From positions 248,001-312,000 of the forward strand of contig CAWCQU010000003.1 of assembly GCA_963797765.1 (NCBI GenBank): a stretch of DNA of 64,000 nucleotides. Reading direction: 5' to 3'. Numbering within the stretch: position 1 is the stretch's first letter; every line of letters begins with the position of its first letter. Positions 7,783 through 18,075 of this stretch are shown here, in pieces. The position numbers and the translations under genes were made by a program. This DNA comes from JBGPTK01 sp963797765 (GTDB taxonomy: Bacteria; Acidobacteriota; Terriglobia; Acidiferrales; UBA7541). The notes under the pieces are model-generated. The model was not told where the DNA came from and made no database searches. It saw only the letters and a list, made by a program, of their open reading frames with translations.

Positions 7783-8649
7783 ATGATTGAAACGATTGCG
7801 GTGATTGGCGCGGGAACGATGGGGCGGGGAATCGCGTACGCTTCGGCGCTGGGTGGTTACCGAACCATTCTGGAAGATGTGTCCGAGCAAATGCTGGAAA
7901 AAGGTATGGCCTACATTCGCGGAGCATTCGACGAAGGGGTTGCGCGTGGGAAAGTGACGCTGGAAGCGCGGGATCAAGCGCTTTCGAAAATTTCGACGGC
8001 TACCCGGGTGGAGGATGCGTGCCGCACCGCCGATTTGGTGATTGAAGCCATTCCGGAAGAGATGGAATCGAAACTTGAAATTTTCACGATTTTGGATAAG
8101 TTCGCAAAGCCGGGAGCCATTTTTGCGAGCAATACATCTTCGCTTTCGATTTCCGAGATGGCAGAGATTACTTTTCGAGAGGAGAATTGCATCGGAATGC
8201 ATTTCTTCAATCCGGTGCCGAAGATGAAACTTCTGGAGATTGTTCGCACACCGCAAACGTCGGAGGCGACATTAGAGGCTTGCCGCGAAGCCGGCGTGCG
8301 CATGGGGAAAGAAGTTGTGGTGGTGCGCGAATCGCCGGGATTCGTGACGACGCGCATCAATGCGCTGATTGGAAACGAAGCGTTTTATATGCTGGAAGCG
8401 GGAGTGGCCAGCGCGGAAGACATCGACAAGGCGCTGAAACTTGGATTGAATCACCCCATGGGGCCGTTTGAGCTGGTGGATTTGGTGGGATTGGATGTGC
8501 GGCTCAGCATTCTGGAATATTTGCACCAGACGCTGGGAGAAAAATATAAGCCGTGCCCGCTGCTCGTTCAATTCGTCAGAGAAGGGCGGCTGGGACGCAA
8601 ATCGGGGCGGGGAGTTTACGAGTACGGCCAGTCCGCGGAAAAGAAATAA
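7783..8649 (+). CDS. 3-hydroxyacyl-CoA dehydrogenase
   Basis: NAD-dependent 3-hydroxyacyl-CoA (3-hydroxybutyryl-CoA type) dehydrogenase of 288 residues, single-domain form like Hbd and PaaH. The dinucleotide-binding GAGTMGRGIA is at residues 9-18. The catalytic His lies in IGMHFFNPVP near 145, followed by LLEIVRTP and the Asn of NHPMGPFELVDLVGLD. A GAGGAATGAGGA ribosome site precedes the ATG. It would catalyse the oxidation step after hydration by the crotonase-fold enzyme upstream, making the cluster a beta-oxidation-like module. Confidence 0.93.
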   Translation: MIETIAVIGAGTMGRGIAYASALGGYRTILEDVSEQMLEKGMAYIRGAFDEGVARGKVTLEARDQALSKISTATRVEDACRTADLVIEAIPEEMESKLEIFTILDKFAKPGAIFASNTSSLSISEMAEITFREENCIGMHFFNPVPKMKLLEIVRTPQTSEATLEACREAGVRMGKEVVVVRESPGFVTTRINALIGNEAFYMLEAGVASAEDIDKALKLGLNHPMGPFELVDLVGLDVRLSILEYLHQTLGEKYKPCPLLVQFVREGRLGRKSGRGVYEYGQSAEKK

Positions 8650-8681
8650 ATCGTGACCGGAAACAATTGGAGAGGCCGCCG

Positions 8682-9245
8682 ATGACCAGCATGGGAGCGA
8701 GTGGAGCGATGAGCGCCTCCGGGAAGATTATTTTTGTGCAGGGCGACTTGACCGACATGGATGTGGACGCGATCGTCAATGCCGCCAATAACGATTTGCA
8801 ATTGGGAGGCGGCGTGGCGGGAGCGATTCGGCGGAAGGGTGGCGACGAAATCCAACGCGAGTGCAATGAAATTGGTCCTGTGCCAGTGGGCGGAGCCGCT
8901 ATCACTACGGGAGGAAAGTTGAAGGCGCGGTTTGTGATTCATGCGGCAAGCATGGAACTGGGTGGCCGGACGTCGGCGGGATCCCTGCGCGGTTCCATCG
9001 CGCATTCCATGCGCATCGCCGCGCAACGGGACATCAAGACGATCGCGTTTCCCGCCATCGGGACGGGCATCGCGGGATTTCCGATGCGCGAGTGCGCGGA
9101 AATCATGCTGCGGGAAGTGGTGGAGCATCTGAAGCGTCCTACTTCGATCGAAAAAGTTAACTTTGTGCTGTACGACGACGCAGCCATGCATGTTTTCGAA
9201 CAAGTTTGGAGCGAAATGCAATTGCAGGGCGGCGCCGGATCCTGA
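8682..9245 (+). CDS. Macro-domain protein (ADP-ribose binding)
   Basis: Single macro domain of 187 residues, likely binding or de-acetylating O-acetyl-ADP-ribose or removing ADP-ribose from proteins. Family blocks are visible: GDLTDMDVDAIVNAANN (about residues 21-37), the GGGVAGAIRRKGG loop, and FPAIGTGIAGFP near 120. A GGAGAGG ribosome site lies before the ATG at 8682; the longer frame upstream overlaps the dehydrogenase gene. The NAD-linked dehydrogenase next door offers a loose metabolic connection only. Confidence 0.88.
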   Translation: MTSMGASGAMSASGKIIFVQGDLTDMDVDAIVNAANNDLQLGGGVAGAIRRKGGDEIQRECNEIGPVPVGGAAITTGGKLKARFVIHAASMELGGRTSAGSLRGSIAHSMRIAAQRDIKTIAFPAIGTGIAGFPMRECAEIMLREVVEHLKRPTSIEKVNFVLYDDAAMHVFEQVWSEMQLQGGAGS

Positions 9246-9348
9246 GCGAGCTGGTGATTTGTTTATTATTGGATGGCGAGGATTACATGCTGGCTTTCCG
9301 GCGGGTTGTGGCGGAATCGCGGGCGTTCGCCGGTTACTACGTGGAGTG

Positions 9349-9618
9349 ATGAACGAACTAGTGGAAATCGTTCGCGAACAGCTTGTTCAATACGAGCATC
9401 CGCTGTTTATTTTCGACGCGAGCGCGGCGGGGGAAAACGTGGAGGTGCGAATTCAATTCACGCCGTCCCGGGAAGACATTCACACTTACCTCTTTCAGCT
9501 TCAACGGCGCGAAATCGAGAACAAGCAATTCCCCTGGACGTTTCAGAAACATCTCTACGATTGCCTGCACGATTACATCATCGAAATGTTCACGCGTAAT
9601 CCACAACGGGAAAATTGA
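9349..9618 (+). CDS. Conserved hypothetical protein
   Basis: A small acidic 89-residue protein that I cannot assign to a family. It is probably soluble and alpha/beta, with a charged segment QLQRREIENKQFPWTFQKHL followed by CLHDYIIEMF. A GTGGAG ribosome site sits just before the ATG at 9349. Its stop overlaps the start of the MidA-like methyltransferase (TGATG), so the two are probably made together and the small protein may assist or be modified by the methyltransferase. That partnership is inference from overlap. Confidence 0.65.
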   Translation: MNELVEIVREQLVQYEHPLFIFDASAAGENVEVRIQFTPSREDIHTYLFQLQRREIENKQFPWTFQKHLYDCLHDYIIEMFTRNPQREN

Positions 9619-10751
9619 TGGCGCCCGCGGCGGTACGCACCCCTCTTGCAGCGCTTCTGACTGGCCGTATTCGCGCGAACGGACCGATGACTTTTGCGGA
9701 ATTCATGGAAGCGTGCCTGTATCATCCAGAGCACGGCTATTACAGCCAGGCGGAATCGATCCGCCACGCCGATTACTATACGAGCGCAGACGTTCATCCG
9801 ATTTTCGGCCGGCTGCTGGCGCGGCAGTTTCATGAAATGTGGGAAGTGCTCGGCAAGCCAAAGCAATTTTGGCTTGTGGAATGCGGAGCGGGCAGCGGCA
9901 GGCTTGCCGGGCACATCCTTGACTTTATCGAGAGACAATTCGGCGAGCTTTATTCTGCAATGCATTATGTCGCGGTGGAAAGATCGGAAAGCCGCCGGGC
10001 GGCACATGCTGCTGCGATCGAGCGGCATTCTAAAGCAAATCATGCGAGTTCCGCGACTGAAATACCGCAAGAAGTGCCGGTTGGTTGCATTTTTTCGAAT
10101 GAACTTCTGGATGCGTTGCCGGTTCATCGGGTCATCCGGGAGCGAGGGGCTTTGCATGAGATCTTCATTGGGCTCAAATTGGATGACCTGATCGAGATTA
10201 GCGGAGAGCTCTCCACTCCGGCGATTGCGGAGTATTTTTCACGGCAACACATTGAACTTGCAGAAGGGCAACAGGCGGAGGCGGGTCTTGCGGCCTGTGA
10301 TTGGATCGAAACCGCCGGGATTCGGCTGGGCCGTGGATTTGTGCTAACCATCGATTATGGCCACGAAGCGGCTGAACTTTACAACGAACGCCACATGCGC
10401 GGCACTTTGCTGGCATATGAACAGCATCGCACGAGCGAGAATTACGCTCGAGCGCCTGGTAAACAGGATTTGACGGCACACGTTAATTTCACGGCTTTGG
10501 ATGTATGGGGCCGTTCCGCGGGACTCGAAAGGGCGGGACTGGTTTCGCAGAGCCATTTTCTGCTGGCACTTGGCAGACAGAATGAATTTGCCGACCTGTA
10601 CGAGGATGGGGACAGCGAAACCGACCGCGTTCGCGCCAGGCTGCTCCTGAAGAACTTGATTCATCCGGAAGGGATGGGAGAAACATTTCAAGTTTACGTG
10701 CAATATAAGGGGATCGACCGGCCGCGGCTGACCGGACTTGAGCCGATTTAA
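9618..10751 (+). CDS. MidA/NDUFAF7-like SAM methyltransferase
   Basis: Class I SAM-dependent methyltransferase of 377 residues, COG1565 (MidA, NDUFAF7). The mitochondrial relative dimethylates an arginine of complex I subunit NDUFS2. Family blocks are GPMTFAEFMEACLYHPEHGYY near the N-terminus, VECGAGSGRLAG (SAM motif I), SNELLDALPVH and LTIDYGHEA. The ATG overlaps the preceding stop. Its natural substrate in bacteria is unclear. It is the last gene of the plus-strand cluster and converges with the next gene. Confidence 0.87.
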   Translation: MAPAAVRTPLAALLTGRIRANGPMTFAEFMEACLYHPEHGYYSQAESIRHADYYTSADVHPIFGRLLARQFHEMWEVLGKPKQFWLVECGAGSGRLAGHILDFIERQFGELYSAMHYVAVERSESRRAAHAAAIERHSKANHASSATEIPQEVPVGCIFSNELLDALPVHRVIRERGALHEIFIGLKLDDLIEISGELSTPAIAEYFSRQHIELAEGQQAEAGLAACDWIETAGIRLGRGFVLTIDYGHEAAELYNERHMRGTLLAYEQHRTSENYARAPGKQDLTAHVNFTALDVWGRSAGLERAGLVSQSHFLLALGRQNEFADLYEDGDSETDRVRARLLLKNLIHPEGMGETFQVYVQYKGIDRPRLTGLEPI

Positions 10752-10788
10752 ACGATTGATTGTGCCGGGGAATTGTGGCCGAGAAAAA

Positions 10789-12861
10789 TTATTGAGTGGT
10801 TTTCGTGGCCGGCGCGGTTCCCAGTTGAAACGGTTTTTGCAAATAGCGGCCGGCTTCTTCCTGGGCGCCGCCGGTATCGTCCTTTATGTCCTGCGCTTTG
10901 CTGTATTCGTTGACGGCGCGTTCGCGCTGGCCGGTCAAGTCAAAAATCTTTCCCAGATAAATGTGACTCCAAACCTCGACCCACTTGTAACTGGGATCGA
11001 GATCGCCATCGATCGCGCTTCGGAACTCATTGGCGGCAGCTTGATAATTCTTCTGATAGAACATCGCTTCGGCCATGCGGAAATGAGCCAGTGAGTTATT
11101 TCCCTGAACGTCGAGCGCCTTCTGATATTCCTGAATCGCTTCGAAATATTTGCCCTGCTCGGCGAGGCCTTCACCGCGCGCCACGGCCGCGCGAACGCGC
11201 AAGCGCGGGCTTGATTTCAACATGTTGTTATTCGGATCGAGAGTAATGCCATTGGGCTTGGGCCGGCCGAATGTATCGACTTCAAACGACGAGGAGAGTC
11301 CCACTACGTTAATCGATTTGAATTCCGGGTTGCCTTCGGTTTCCACCCTGATTTCGACGGGCATGTGAAACGTTTCAAGATCCTGCATCACTTTGCCCAC
11401 TACCTTAAAACCCGCTTTGACGCGGTAGACAATGAAATCGAGCTTGAATTCCGGGATGCCGGTGGAATTGAGCCATTGTGAGAAGAACGCCGTCAGGTTC
11501 AAGGGAGGGTCGTCCCCGGTGGGCTTGGGAAGTTTCGATTCGGCGACTTTCTGGAAGTCGTCGATGGTAGCGGATTTTCCTGCATACTTGGAATAGAACT
11601 CGCGCAAGGTAGCCTGGAAAGGTTGATTCCCCATGGTGGTGCGAAGCATGTGGAAAACCATGGCTCCCTTGTTGGTGACGATGGAGCGATATTCCTCGGA
11701 GTAATCACCCAGGCGTTGCGCTTGTTCGATTGGCGCGGCAGTGTCGTACATCAACGCGCCAACGGCGAAATCTTCCAGCGACCGATGCAAGCTGGCGACG
11801 CCTCCAGTGTGTTCCGCGTACAGCGCTTCCGAATAACGCGCCAGACCGTCGGAAAGCCAGCTATCGGACATGGTCGCCGGGAGGACCTCATTTCCCCACC
11901 ACTGGGCAGCCACCAATTGTGCGAGCAAGCGGTCATTCGGCTTCGGAGACCATTGGTGCGCGCTGACCAGAAGTACTCCGGGAGCGGAGTAGCTCGAGAG
12001 CGAGCCATCCGGCATCTGTGCCAGAATTAAATTCGGATTGGGCAAAGGTCCGAATTCGCCCGAATAGAAAGTTTCGATCTGGGCGATATCCTGCGCATAG
12101 TTCGTAGCCGTGGTTCCTTGTCCCGGCGGGGTGTAAACGGAAATCTCCATCCCTTCCGCACGCACCGGCGCGAGCTGAATATTTCCGGCGATAAATGTTC
12201 CGGCCGGTTCGGGGCGATCCACCTTGAATGTGTACGCCACCTGCCCGACGCCACCCGCGCCGGCAGGAACCATGGAGGGAGTGGATGATTTTCCGGTTCC
12301 GATCACCGCGAAACTGTCTGGCACAATGATCTTAAAATTGGCTGTATAGCGATTCGAAGGAAAGTCGGTGAGAGGGAACCAGCGAGCGGGGAGCAATAGA
12401 TATGCGGCCTTGGCCTCGATCGATGCGAAACGAATCCCCGGTGTGGGACTGTCATCCTCATTGTTCAGCGGGCCGGAGTAGTCAAATGTGAGAGTGACTT
12501 CATGCGTGGGCGCAATCGTCTCGGGTATGCTGACCGTGAGATTGAGCGGATTTTTGTTGTCGCGATCAAACGGCACAGGTTTGCCGTTGGCCCCAGTGAC
12601 GGAGTTCACCTTCAAGTCTTGATGCAATTCCACCAAAATGTCATGGGATGCGGAAGTGGCGACAAAAGTTACTTTCGCTTTGGCGCTCAGCGTCTGGTCC
12701 GCCGGCCGGAGCGTGGCTTCGATGTCGTAATGCGTAGCGCGAAATGCTGCCACTCTGGTCGTCTGCGCGGTTACACTCGCGCCGGACAGCAAAACCAAAG
12801 CGAGGACGCCTAGAATTTTGTGCAGTTTGTGGATGGCGGGCCGATTACCGGCATTGAGCAT
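10789..12861 (-). CDS. Degenerate M1 aminopeptidase-like protein with TPR tail
   Basis: Exported 690-residue protein with a signal peptide at about residues 12-33 (ending VTAQ), an M1 N-terminal beta domain, a gluzincin-like domain and TPR repeats at about 575-680. The zinc-binding HExxH of M1 enzymes is replaced by QLVAA at residues 315-319, directly followed by the intact QWWGN. The third ligand Glu of the WLxEG block is Asp338 (WLSDGLARYSE). The exopeptidase GAMEN motif is also not recognisable. The frame is unbroken, so a non-catalytic binding or scaffold role is likely. It converges with the methyltransferase gene. Confidence 0.8.
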   Translation of the reverse strand: MLNAGNRPAIHKLHKILGVLALVLLSGASVTAQTTRVAAFRATHYDIEATLRPADQTLSAKAKVTFVATSASHDILVELHQDLKVNSVTGANGKPVPFDRDNKNPLNLTVSIPETIAPTHEVTLTFDYSGPLNNEDDSPTPGIRFASIEAKAAYLLLPARWFPLTDFPSNRYTANFKIIVPDSFAVIGTGKSSTPSMVPAGAGGVGQVAYTFKVDRPEPAGTFIAGNIQLAPVRAEGMEISVYTPPGQGTTATNYAQDIAQIETFYSGEFGPLPNPNLILAQMPDGSLSSYSAPGVLLVSAHQWSPKPNDRLLAQLVAAQWWGNEVLPATMSDSWLSDGLARYSEALYAEHTGGVASLHRSLEDFAVGALMYDTAAPIEQAQRLGDYSEEYRSIVTNKGAMVFHMLRTTMGNQPFQATLREFYSKYAGKSATIDDFQKVAESKLPKPTGDDPPLNLTAFFSQWLNSTGIPEFKLDFIVYRVKAGFKVVGKVMQDLETFHMPVEIRVETEGNPEFKSINVVGLSSSFEVDTFGRPKPNGITLDPNNNMLKSSPRLRVRAAVARGEGLAEQGKYFEAIQEYQKALDVQGNNSLAHFRMAEAMFYQKNYQAAANEFRSAIDGDLDPSYKWVEVWSHIYLGKIFDLTGQRERAVNEYSKAQDIKDDTGGAQEEAGRYLQKPFQLGTAPATKTTQ

Positions 12862-12924
12862 AAGGTTCTCGCCTTTCTAAGATAGCAAAATAGGCCCTAA
12901 AGTTGCCTACCCACAAGATTTTTC

Positions 12925-14064
12925 TCACGATCGAAGCATCTCAACGATCACGTCCGCGGCACGATCGATGGCACCACCGGGGCCCATCTTGTGCCGCAGT
13001 TGACTTAATTCTCGCTTCATTTCTTCCCGTGCCGAAGAAGAAGTGAGCAAATGCTTCGTTTCCGCAGCCAGGGCCTGCGATGTGAAATCATCCTGAATCA
13101 ACTCGGGCACGACGCCCTTACCTAATATTAGATTCACCATAGCGAAAAAAGGAGTACTGACAAGTTGACGCGCAACAAAAGCCGTCAAATGTGAAAGACG
13201 ATAAATCACCACCATGGGGACGCCGAGCAAACCCGCTTCGACAGTCGCAGTGCCGCTGGAAACGATCGCACAATCCGCGGCGGCGAGAGCATCGTATGTT
13301 TGGCCTTCGACGACGGTTACGCCCGGTGCGCCCTGCAGATAGGAATTGAAATCGCGGGCGGTGAGGCTCGATGCCGCTGCGAGAATAAATTGAGGAGAGA
13401 CGGGCCGCAATTCACTTCGCAATTGTTTACATGCTTCCAGGATCACGGGAAGGTGATGCCCGACTTCGCCGCGACGGCTGCCGGGGAGCACAGCGACGAG
13501 AGGCCGGTGAGGGTCGAGCCCATTTTGTTTGAAGAATTCCTCACGCGTCATGCTGGGGTGGACTTTATCCACCAGCGGGTGGCCTACATAGGTTGCCGCG
13601 ACTCCGTGCTTCCGGTAAAACTCCTCTTCGAACGGAAAAATGACGAGCATGCGCTCGACTCGGCGTTTTATCCAACGAACGCGGCCAGGTCGCCAGGCCC
13701 ACACTTGCGGGCCGATAAAATAAACGACGCGCACGCCAAGATTCCGTAACTGGCGCGCCAGGCCCAAGTTGAAGCCCGGAGAATCAATCAGGATGGCTAG
13801 AGCCGGGCGGCGCGTAGCAGCTTCCTTTACCAGCCGGCGGCGAATGCGGAACACCGCGGGCAATTTCTTGAGCACTTCGAAAATTCCTACGACGGCGATT
13901 TCTCCTGCGTCGGCCACGAGTTCCACTCCGGCTTCGCGCATGCGATGACCGCCCATTCCGAAAAGGTGCGAGCCGGTGCGCTGTTGCAGAGCGGTGGCCA
14001 ACCGCGCCGCATACATCTCGCTGGAAGCTTCACCCGCGGAAATCAGAATTTGCGGGGGAGTCAA
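12925..14064 (-). CDS. lpxB: Lipid-A-disaccharide synthase
   Basis: Glycosyltransferase family 19 enzyme of 379 residues joining UDP-2,3-diacylglucosamine and lipid X to make the lipid A disaccharide at the inner membrane. Diagnostic blocks are ISAGEASSEMYAARL at the N-terminus, FGMGGHRM, DSPGFNLGLARQL, YFIGPQVWAWRPGR, YVGHPLVDK and LPGSRRGEV. Translation starts at TTG with GGAG eight bases upstream. It follows the two ABC exporter genes on the same strand, as expected if that exporter moves lipid A or similar lipids. It shows the organism makes lipopolysaccharide. Confidence 0.95.
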   Translation of the reverse strand: MTPPQILISAGEASSEMYAARLATALQQRTGSHLFGMGGHRMREAGVELVADAGEIAVVGIFEVLKKLPAVFRIRRRLVKEAATRRPALAILIDSPGFNLGLARQLRNLGVRVVYFIGPQVWAWRPGRVRWIKRRVERMLVIFPFEEEFYRKHGVAATYVGHPLVDKVHPSMTREEFFKQNGLDPHRPLVAVLPGSRRGEVGHHLPVILEACKQLRSELRPVSPQFILAAASSLTARDFNSYLQGAPGVTVVEGQTYDALAAADCAIVSSGTATVEAGLLGVPMVVIYRLSHLTAFVARQLVSTPFFAMVNLILGKGVVPELIQDDFTSQALAAETKHLLTSSSAREEMKRELSQLRHKMGPGGAIDRAADVIVEMLRS

Positions 14065-14226
14065 AATGCGGCTCCGTGGCTGGTGGCGGGGAATTGGCGT
14101 GGTAGAGGCAGTCCTGCATGTGCATGTAAGTCCGGGGATTCGGTCGGCGCACCACCAAGAGTGGCTGCGCCACTGAAGTCAACATCTCGAGCGTTGGTGC
14201 GATGGTCTTGGAGGCGCGGGCAGGTA

Positions 14227-16130
14227 TTACTCATCGACGCGCAGGGGCACCCGCGTTGGACCCGAAGGAGGGACCGGAATGCGCAGCTCCTGGTCCTTAT
14301 ACTGGAGCTGATAGAGCCGGTAGTAAATGCCGCGCTGGGCGAGCAATTCCTGGTGCGAGCCTTGCTCGCGCAAGCGACCTTTGTGGAACACGAGGATTCG
14401 GTCGGCGTGCTGGATGGTGCTGAGGCGATGAGCGATCACAATCGCGGTGCGCCCTTCGAGCAGGCGATCTAGCGCTTCGCGGATGATCAACTCAGTTCTG
14501 GTATCAACGCTGGAAGTGGCTTCGTCGAGAATCAGGAAACGCGGATTGTGAGCGAGGGCGCGCGCGAAGCTGATGAGCTGGCGCTGGCCGACGGAAAAAG
14601 TTGCGCCGCGCTCGCTGACTTGCGTATCCACGCCTCCAGCGCAAGGCGTGCGAGGAAATGCGCCGAGGCCAACTTCGCGCAGTGCGCTTTCCACCTGGGC
14701 GCGGTCGATGCTCGTCCGTGCCAAGCCGGACGTTGGATTCGAGCGTGCCGGTGAACAGGAACGGATCCTGCAGGACGATGCCGAATTGGCGGCGGAGCTC
14801 CTGCACGCTCAATTCGCGGATGTCGATGCCGTCGAGAAGAATTTGTCCGCGCTGAATTTCGTAGAAGCGCAGCAAGAGCTGGATCGAGCGTGGTCTTGCC
14901 CGCGCCGGTGTGTCCGACGATAGCGGCGGTCTGGCCGGGCTCGACGCGGAAAGAGACGTCGCGCAAGACCCAATCCTCTTCGTTGGGATTTTCACCGCCG
15001 CGATAGGCGAACCACACGTTGCGGAATTCGATTTCGCCGCAGACGAGGTTTTTCGAGGCGGCGCGTCCTCCGGAGGCGGCGATGCAAGCGGGCAATCGGC
15101 TCGTCCAGCAATGTGAAAGATGCGCTCGGAGGCAGCCATGGCGCTTTGCAGAATATTGAATTTGTCGCTCAAGTCCTGAATCGGGCGGAAGAAGCGCTGC
15201 GCATATTGCATGAAAGCGACGAGCACGCCGATCGTGACCGCGCCAGCAAGCGCCGCGAAGTCCGCCGAACCAGAAGACCAAAGCGATGGCCGACGATGCT
15301 GAGGAATTCGACGACCGGATAGAACAGCGCGAAAGCAAAGATGGCGTCCTTGTACGCTTCCATGTAGACGCGATTCAAGTTCGCAAATTCGATGCGCGCT
15401 TTCTTCTCGCGGCTGAAGAGCTGGACGACGGCCATGCCGCTGATGTGTTCCTGTAAGAAAGCATTGATGCGCGCGATGGCCGTGCGGATGCGGCGGTTGG
15501 CGTCGCGGGCATTATTGCGAAACATCCATGGTGGCCATGAAGATGAGCGGCATGACGGCAAAGCGTGGCGAATGCCAGCCGCCAGTTCATGTAGAACAGA
15601 ATGACCACGAAAAAGACGAGCAGGAATGCGTCGTTGATCATGGCGACGATGCCGGACGCGAACAGATCGTTGAGCGCGTCGACGTCGGTGGTGACGCGCG
15701 TGACCAGGCGGCCGACGGGGCTTCGGTCGTAAAAGCTCATGGGCAGGCGCTGCAGGCGCGTCAAAGATTTCTTTGCGCAGGTCGTACATGGTTTCCTGGC
15801 CGACCTTTTGCATCACGCGCACTTGCAAATATTGGATCGCGAAGCCGAAAAGCAAGCGCGCGCCAGGAATCAGGACGGCGATCCAGCCCAGATCCGCGCA
15901 TGCCTGCCGGCAAATGTGAAGTTCCGCGTGATGACGGGAACAATATACCGATCCACGGCGATCTGGAAGAGCCAGGGCAGGCAGAGCTGCCAGCGGCGTC
16001 ACGAGAAGCGTGAGCAGAGCGCGAGCCACACCTGCCAGCTTGGTAGGGCCGCAGGTACCGCAACAGCCGCCGCGTCAGCCGCGAGTCGTAAACTTTTCCG
16101 AGTGTTTCTTCTTCGCGGAAGTCGCTCATT
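14227..16130 (-). pseudogene. ABC exporter half-transporter B, frameshifted
   Basis: Second half of a probable heterodimeric ABC exporter (MsbA/YheH type), about 610 residues if repaired. It begins near MSDFREEETLGKVYD at 16130. The parts are split over three frames: transmembrane segments with RLPMSFYDRSPVGRLVTRV, SGMAVVQLFSREKKAR and LVAFMQYAQRFFRPIQ, then the nucleotide-binding domain with Walker A GHTGAGKT, QDPFLFTGT, signature FSVGQRQ and Walker B FLILDEATSSVDT. The final segment (14227-14724) is clean. At least six frame changes are needed and no internal nonsense codons apart from them. Either a recent pseudogene or local consensus errors. Confidence 0.75.
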
Positions 16131-18075
16131 GCGCGTTCCAATTCTTCTTCGAGCAATTGCTTCTGATAAAGTCGTCGTAGTAGCCGCCCAGTGCGCAGCA
16201 ATTCTTCGTGCGTGCCGCGCTCGACGATTGCGCCGTCACGCAGGACGATGATCTGATCGGCGTGGCGGACGGTGGAGCAGCGATGCGAAATCAGGATGGT
16301 GGTGCGGCTGCGCATGACGTCCTTCAGGCCGCGCAGGATTTTTTCTTCGGTGTCGGTATCCACGCTGGAAAGCGCGTCGTCGAGGATAAGGATCTTCGGG
16401 ATCGCGGAGGACGGCGCGCGCCAGAGCGGTGCGCTGTTTTTGCCCGCCGGAAAGAGTGATGCCGCGCTCACCGACCATGGTGTCGTACTTCAGCGGGAAA
16501 TTCGCGATATCGGCGTGCAATGCTGGCGATTTCCGCGGCCTCGGCAGATTCGTTCCGGACGACCGGGTCTTGCACGCCGAAGGCGATGTTTCCCGCGAGG
16601 GTTTCGCTGAACAGAAACGTATCCTGCGGCACAAAGCCGATGGCGCGGCGCAAGTTCCGACAAGGGCCAATCGCGAATCGAGCGGCCGTCAATCAGCAAT
16701 GAGCCTTGCGGGGCTTCCCAGAGGCGCGCGACGAGCGCGGCGAGCGTGGACTTTCCGCTGCCGGTGGGGCCGACGATGGCGAGGGTCGAGCCTGCCGGAA
16801 TGTGCAAATTGATGTCGCGCAGCACGGGCTTGCCGGCGCGAACCGTTCTGCCGCGGTGGGATAGATGAAAGTCAAATGCCGGAACTCAATTTCGCCGCGA
16901 ATGGATGCTGCTGAAAGGGATGGGCGGAGCCATCGCCATCGCCGGCACCAGTGTCGGCCTGGGAACCTCGAAATCCGCGATTTTCGGTCGCGCATCCAGA
17001 ATGTAATTGAGGCGGCCCATGGAGGCGGCGCCGCGCTGGAAAATATTCGTCACAAATCCGAGCGCGATCATGGGGAAAACGAGCTGAACCATGAAAGTAT
17101 AAAAGGCGATCAGCGTCGCCGAGAGAAATGTGATTGGTCATCACCAGCCGGCCGCCGTGCCAGAGCACGAGCAGAAACGTGGTGCCGATCAGGGCCTGCA
17201 GCGCGGGCATGAACATGCTCCAGGCGCCGATGAGTTTGAGGTTGCGCGTGACGTAGTCCCGATTGGCTTCGTCGAATTTGCGGATTTCCGCTCGTTCCTG
17301 GGCATAAGCGCGGATTACGCGGACTCCGGCGAGATTTTCTTCGGCTCGCGCGGAAAGAGTGGCCAGCGCCGCCTGAATGCGTTCCGAAAGGCGGTGGATC
17401 GCATCGCCGAAATACCACACGGAGACGGCGACGAAAGGAACCGGCAGCAGCACCCAGAGAGCTTAGAGCGGGCGAAAGGTTGACCATGAAGAAAATGGCC
17501 AGTATCATCGTGACCAGAGTAGTGGCGCTATACATGATGCCGGGCCCGAGGACCATGCGCACCGCGTTCAGGTCATTGGTACAGCGTGACATTAATTCGC
17601 CGGTGCGGTTGCGAACGAAAAATTCCGGTTCCAGACGCATCAGACGAGCGAGCAGATCGTTTCGCAGGTCATACTCGATGTCGCGCGATATGCCAATTAG
17701 AATCCAGCGCGACAAAAAGGAAAAGACGCCCTTGGCGGCGACGACAACCACGAGCATCGCGCAAAATATCAGAAGTGTGCGACGATTGAGCGGCTGGTAA
17801 AAATAGAAGAGCCAATTCAAGAGGCTGCGGGAAAAACCCGTCAGGTTCCGCAGCGGAACGGAATTGTTGGTTAGCGAATCAGTGATCGCGCCGATCAGAA
17901 TTTGCGGCAACGTTCCGAGTACACCCATCAGCGCAAGAGTTACCAGCCCGCCCACCACTCCGCCCTTGTAACGCGCCACGTAGGGGAACAGTCCTCGCAG
18001 GCTGCGCCAGGCGGACGGCAAGGGAGCGGGCTTGGCACCTGTTTGCGCTTGGACGGTTTGTGGCGCAGCGCTCAT
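16127..18075 (-). pseudogene. ABC exporter half-transporter A, frameshifted
   Basis: First half of the exporter, about 640 residues if repaired. The first 200 residues (from 18075) are clean and include EYDLRNDLLARLMRLEPEF and NRTGELMSRCTNDL. Frame changes then occur near 17465, 17122, 16905, 16842, 16655, 16522 and 16398. Five of these (17465, 17122, 16842, 16655, 16398) I could repair by removing one base. Nucleotide-binding motifs survive across frames: GPTGSGKST, FVPQDTFLFSET, ITLSGGQKQRTALARAV and ILILDDALSSVDT. The start overlaps the preceding lipoprotein stop (ATGA). The function would be export of a lipid or hydrophobic compound powered by ATP. Confidence 0.75.
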
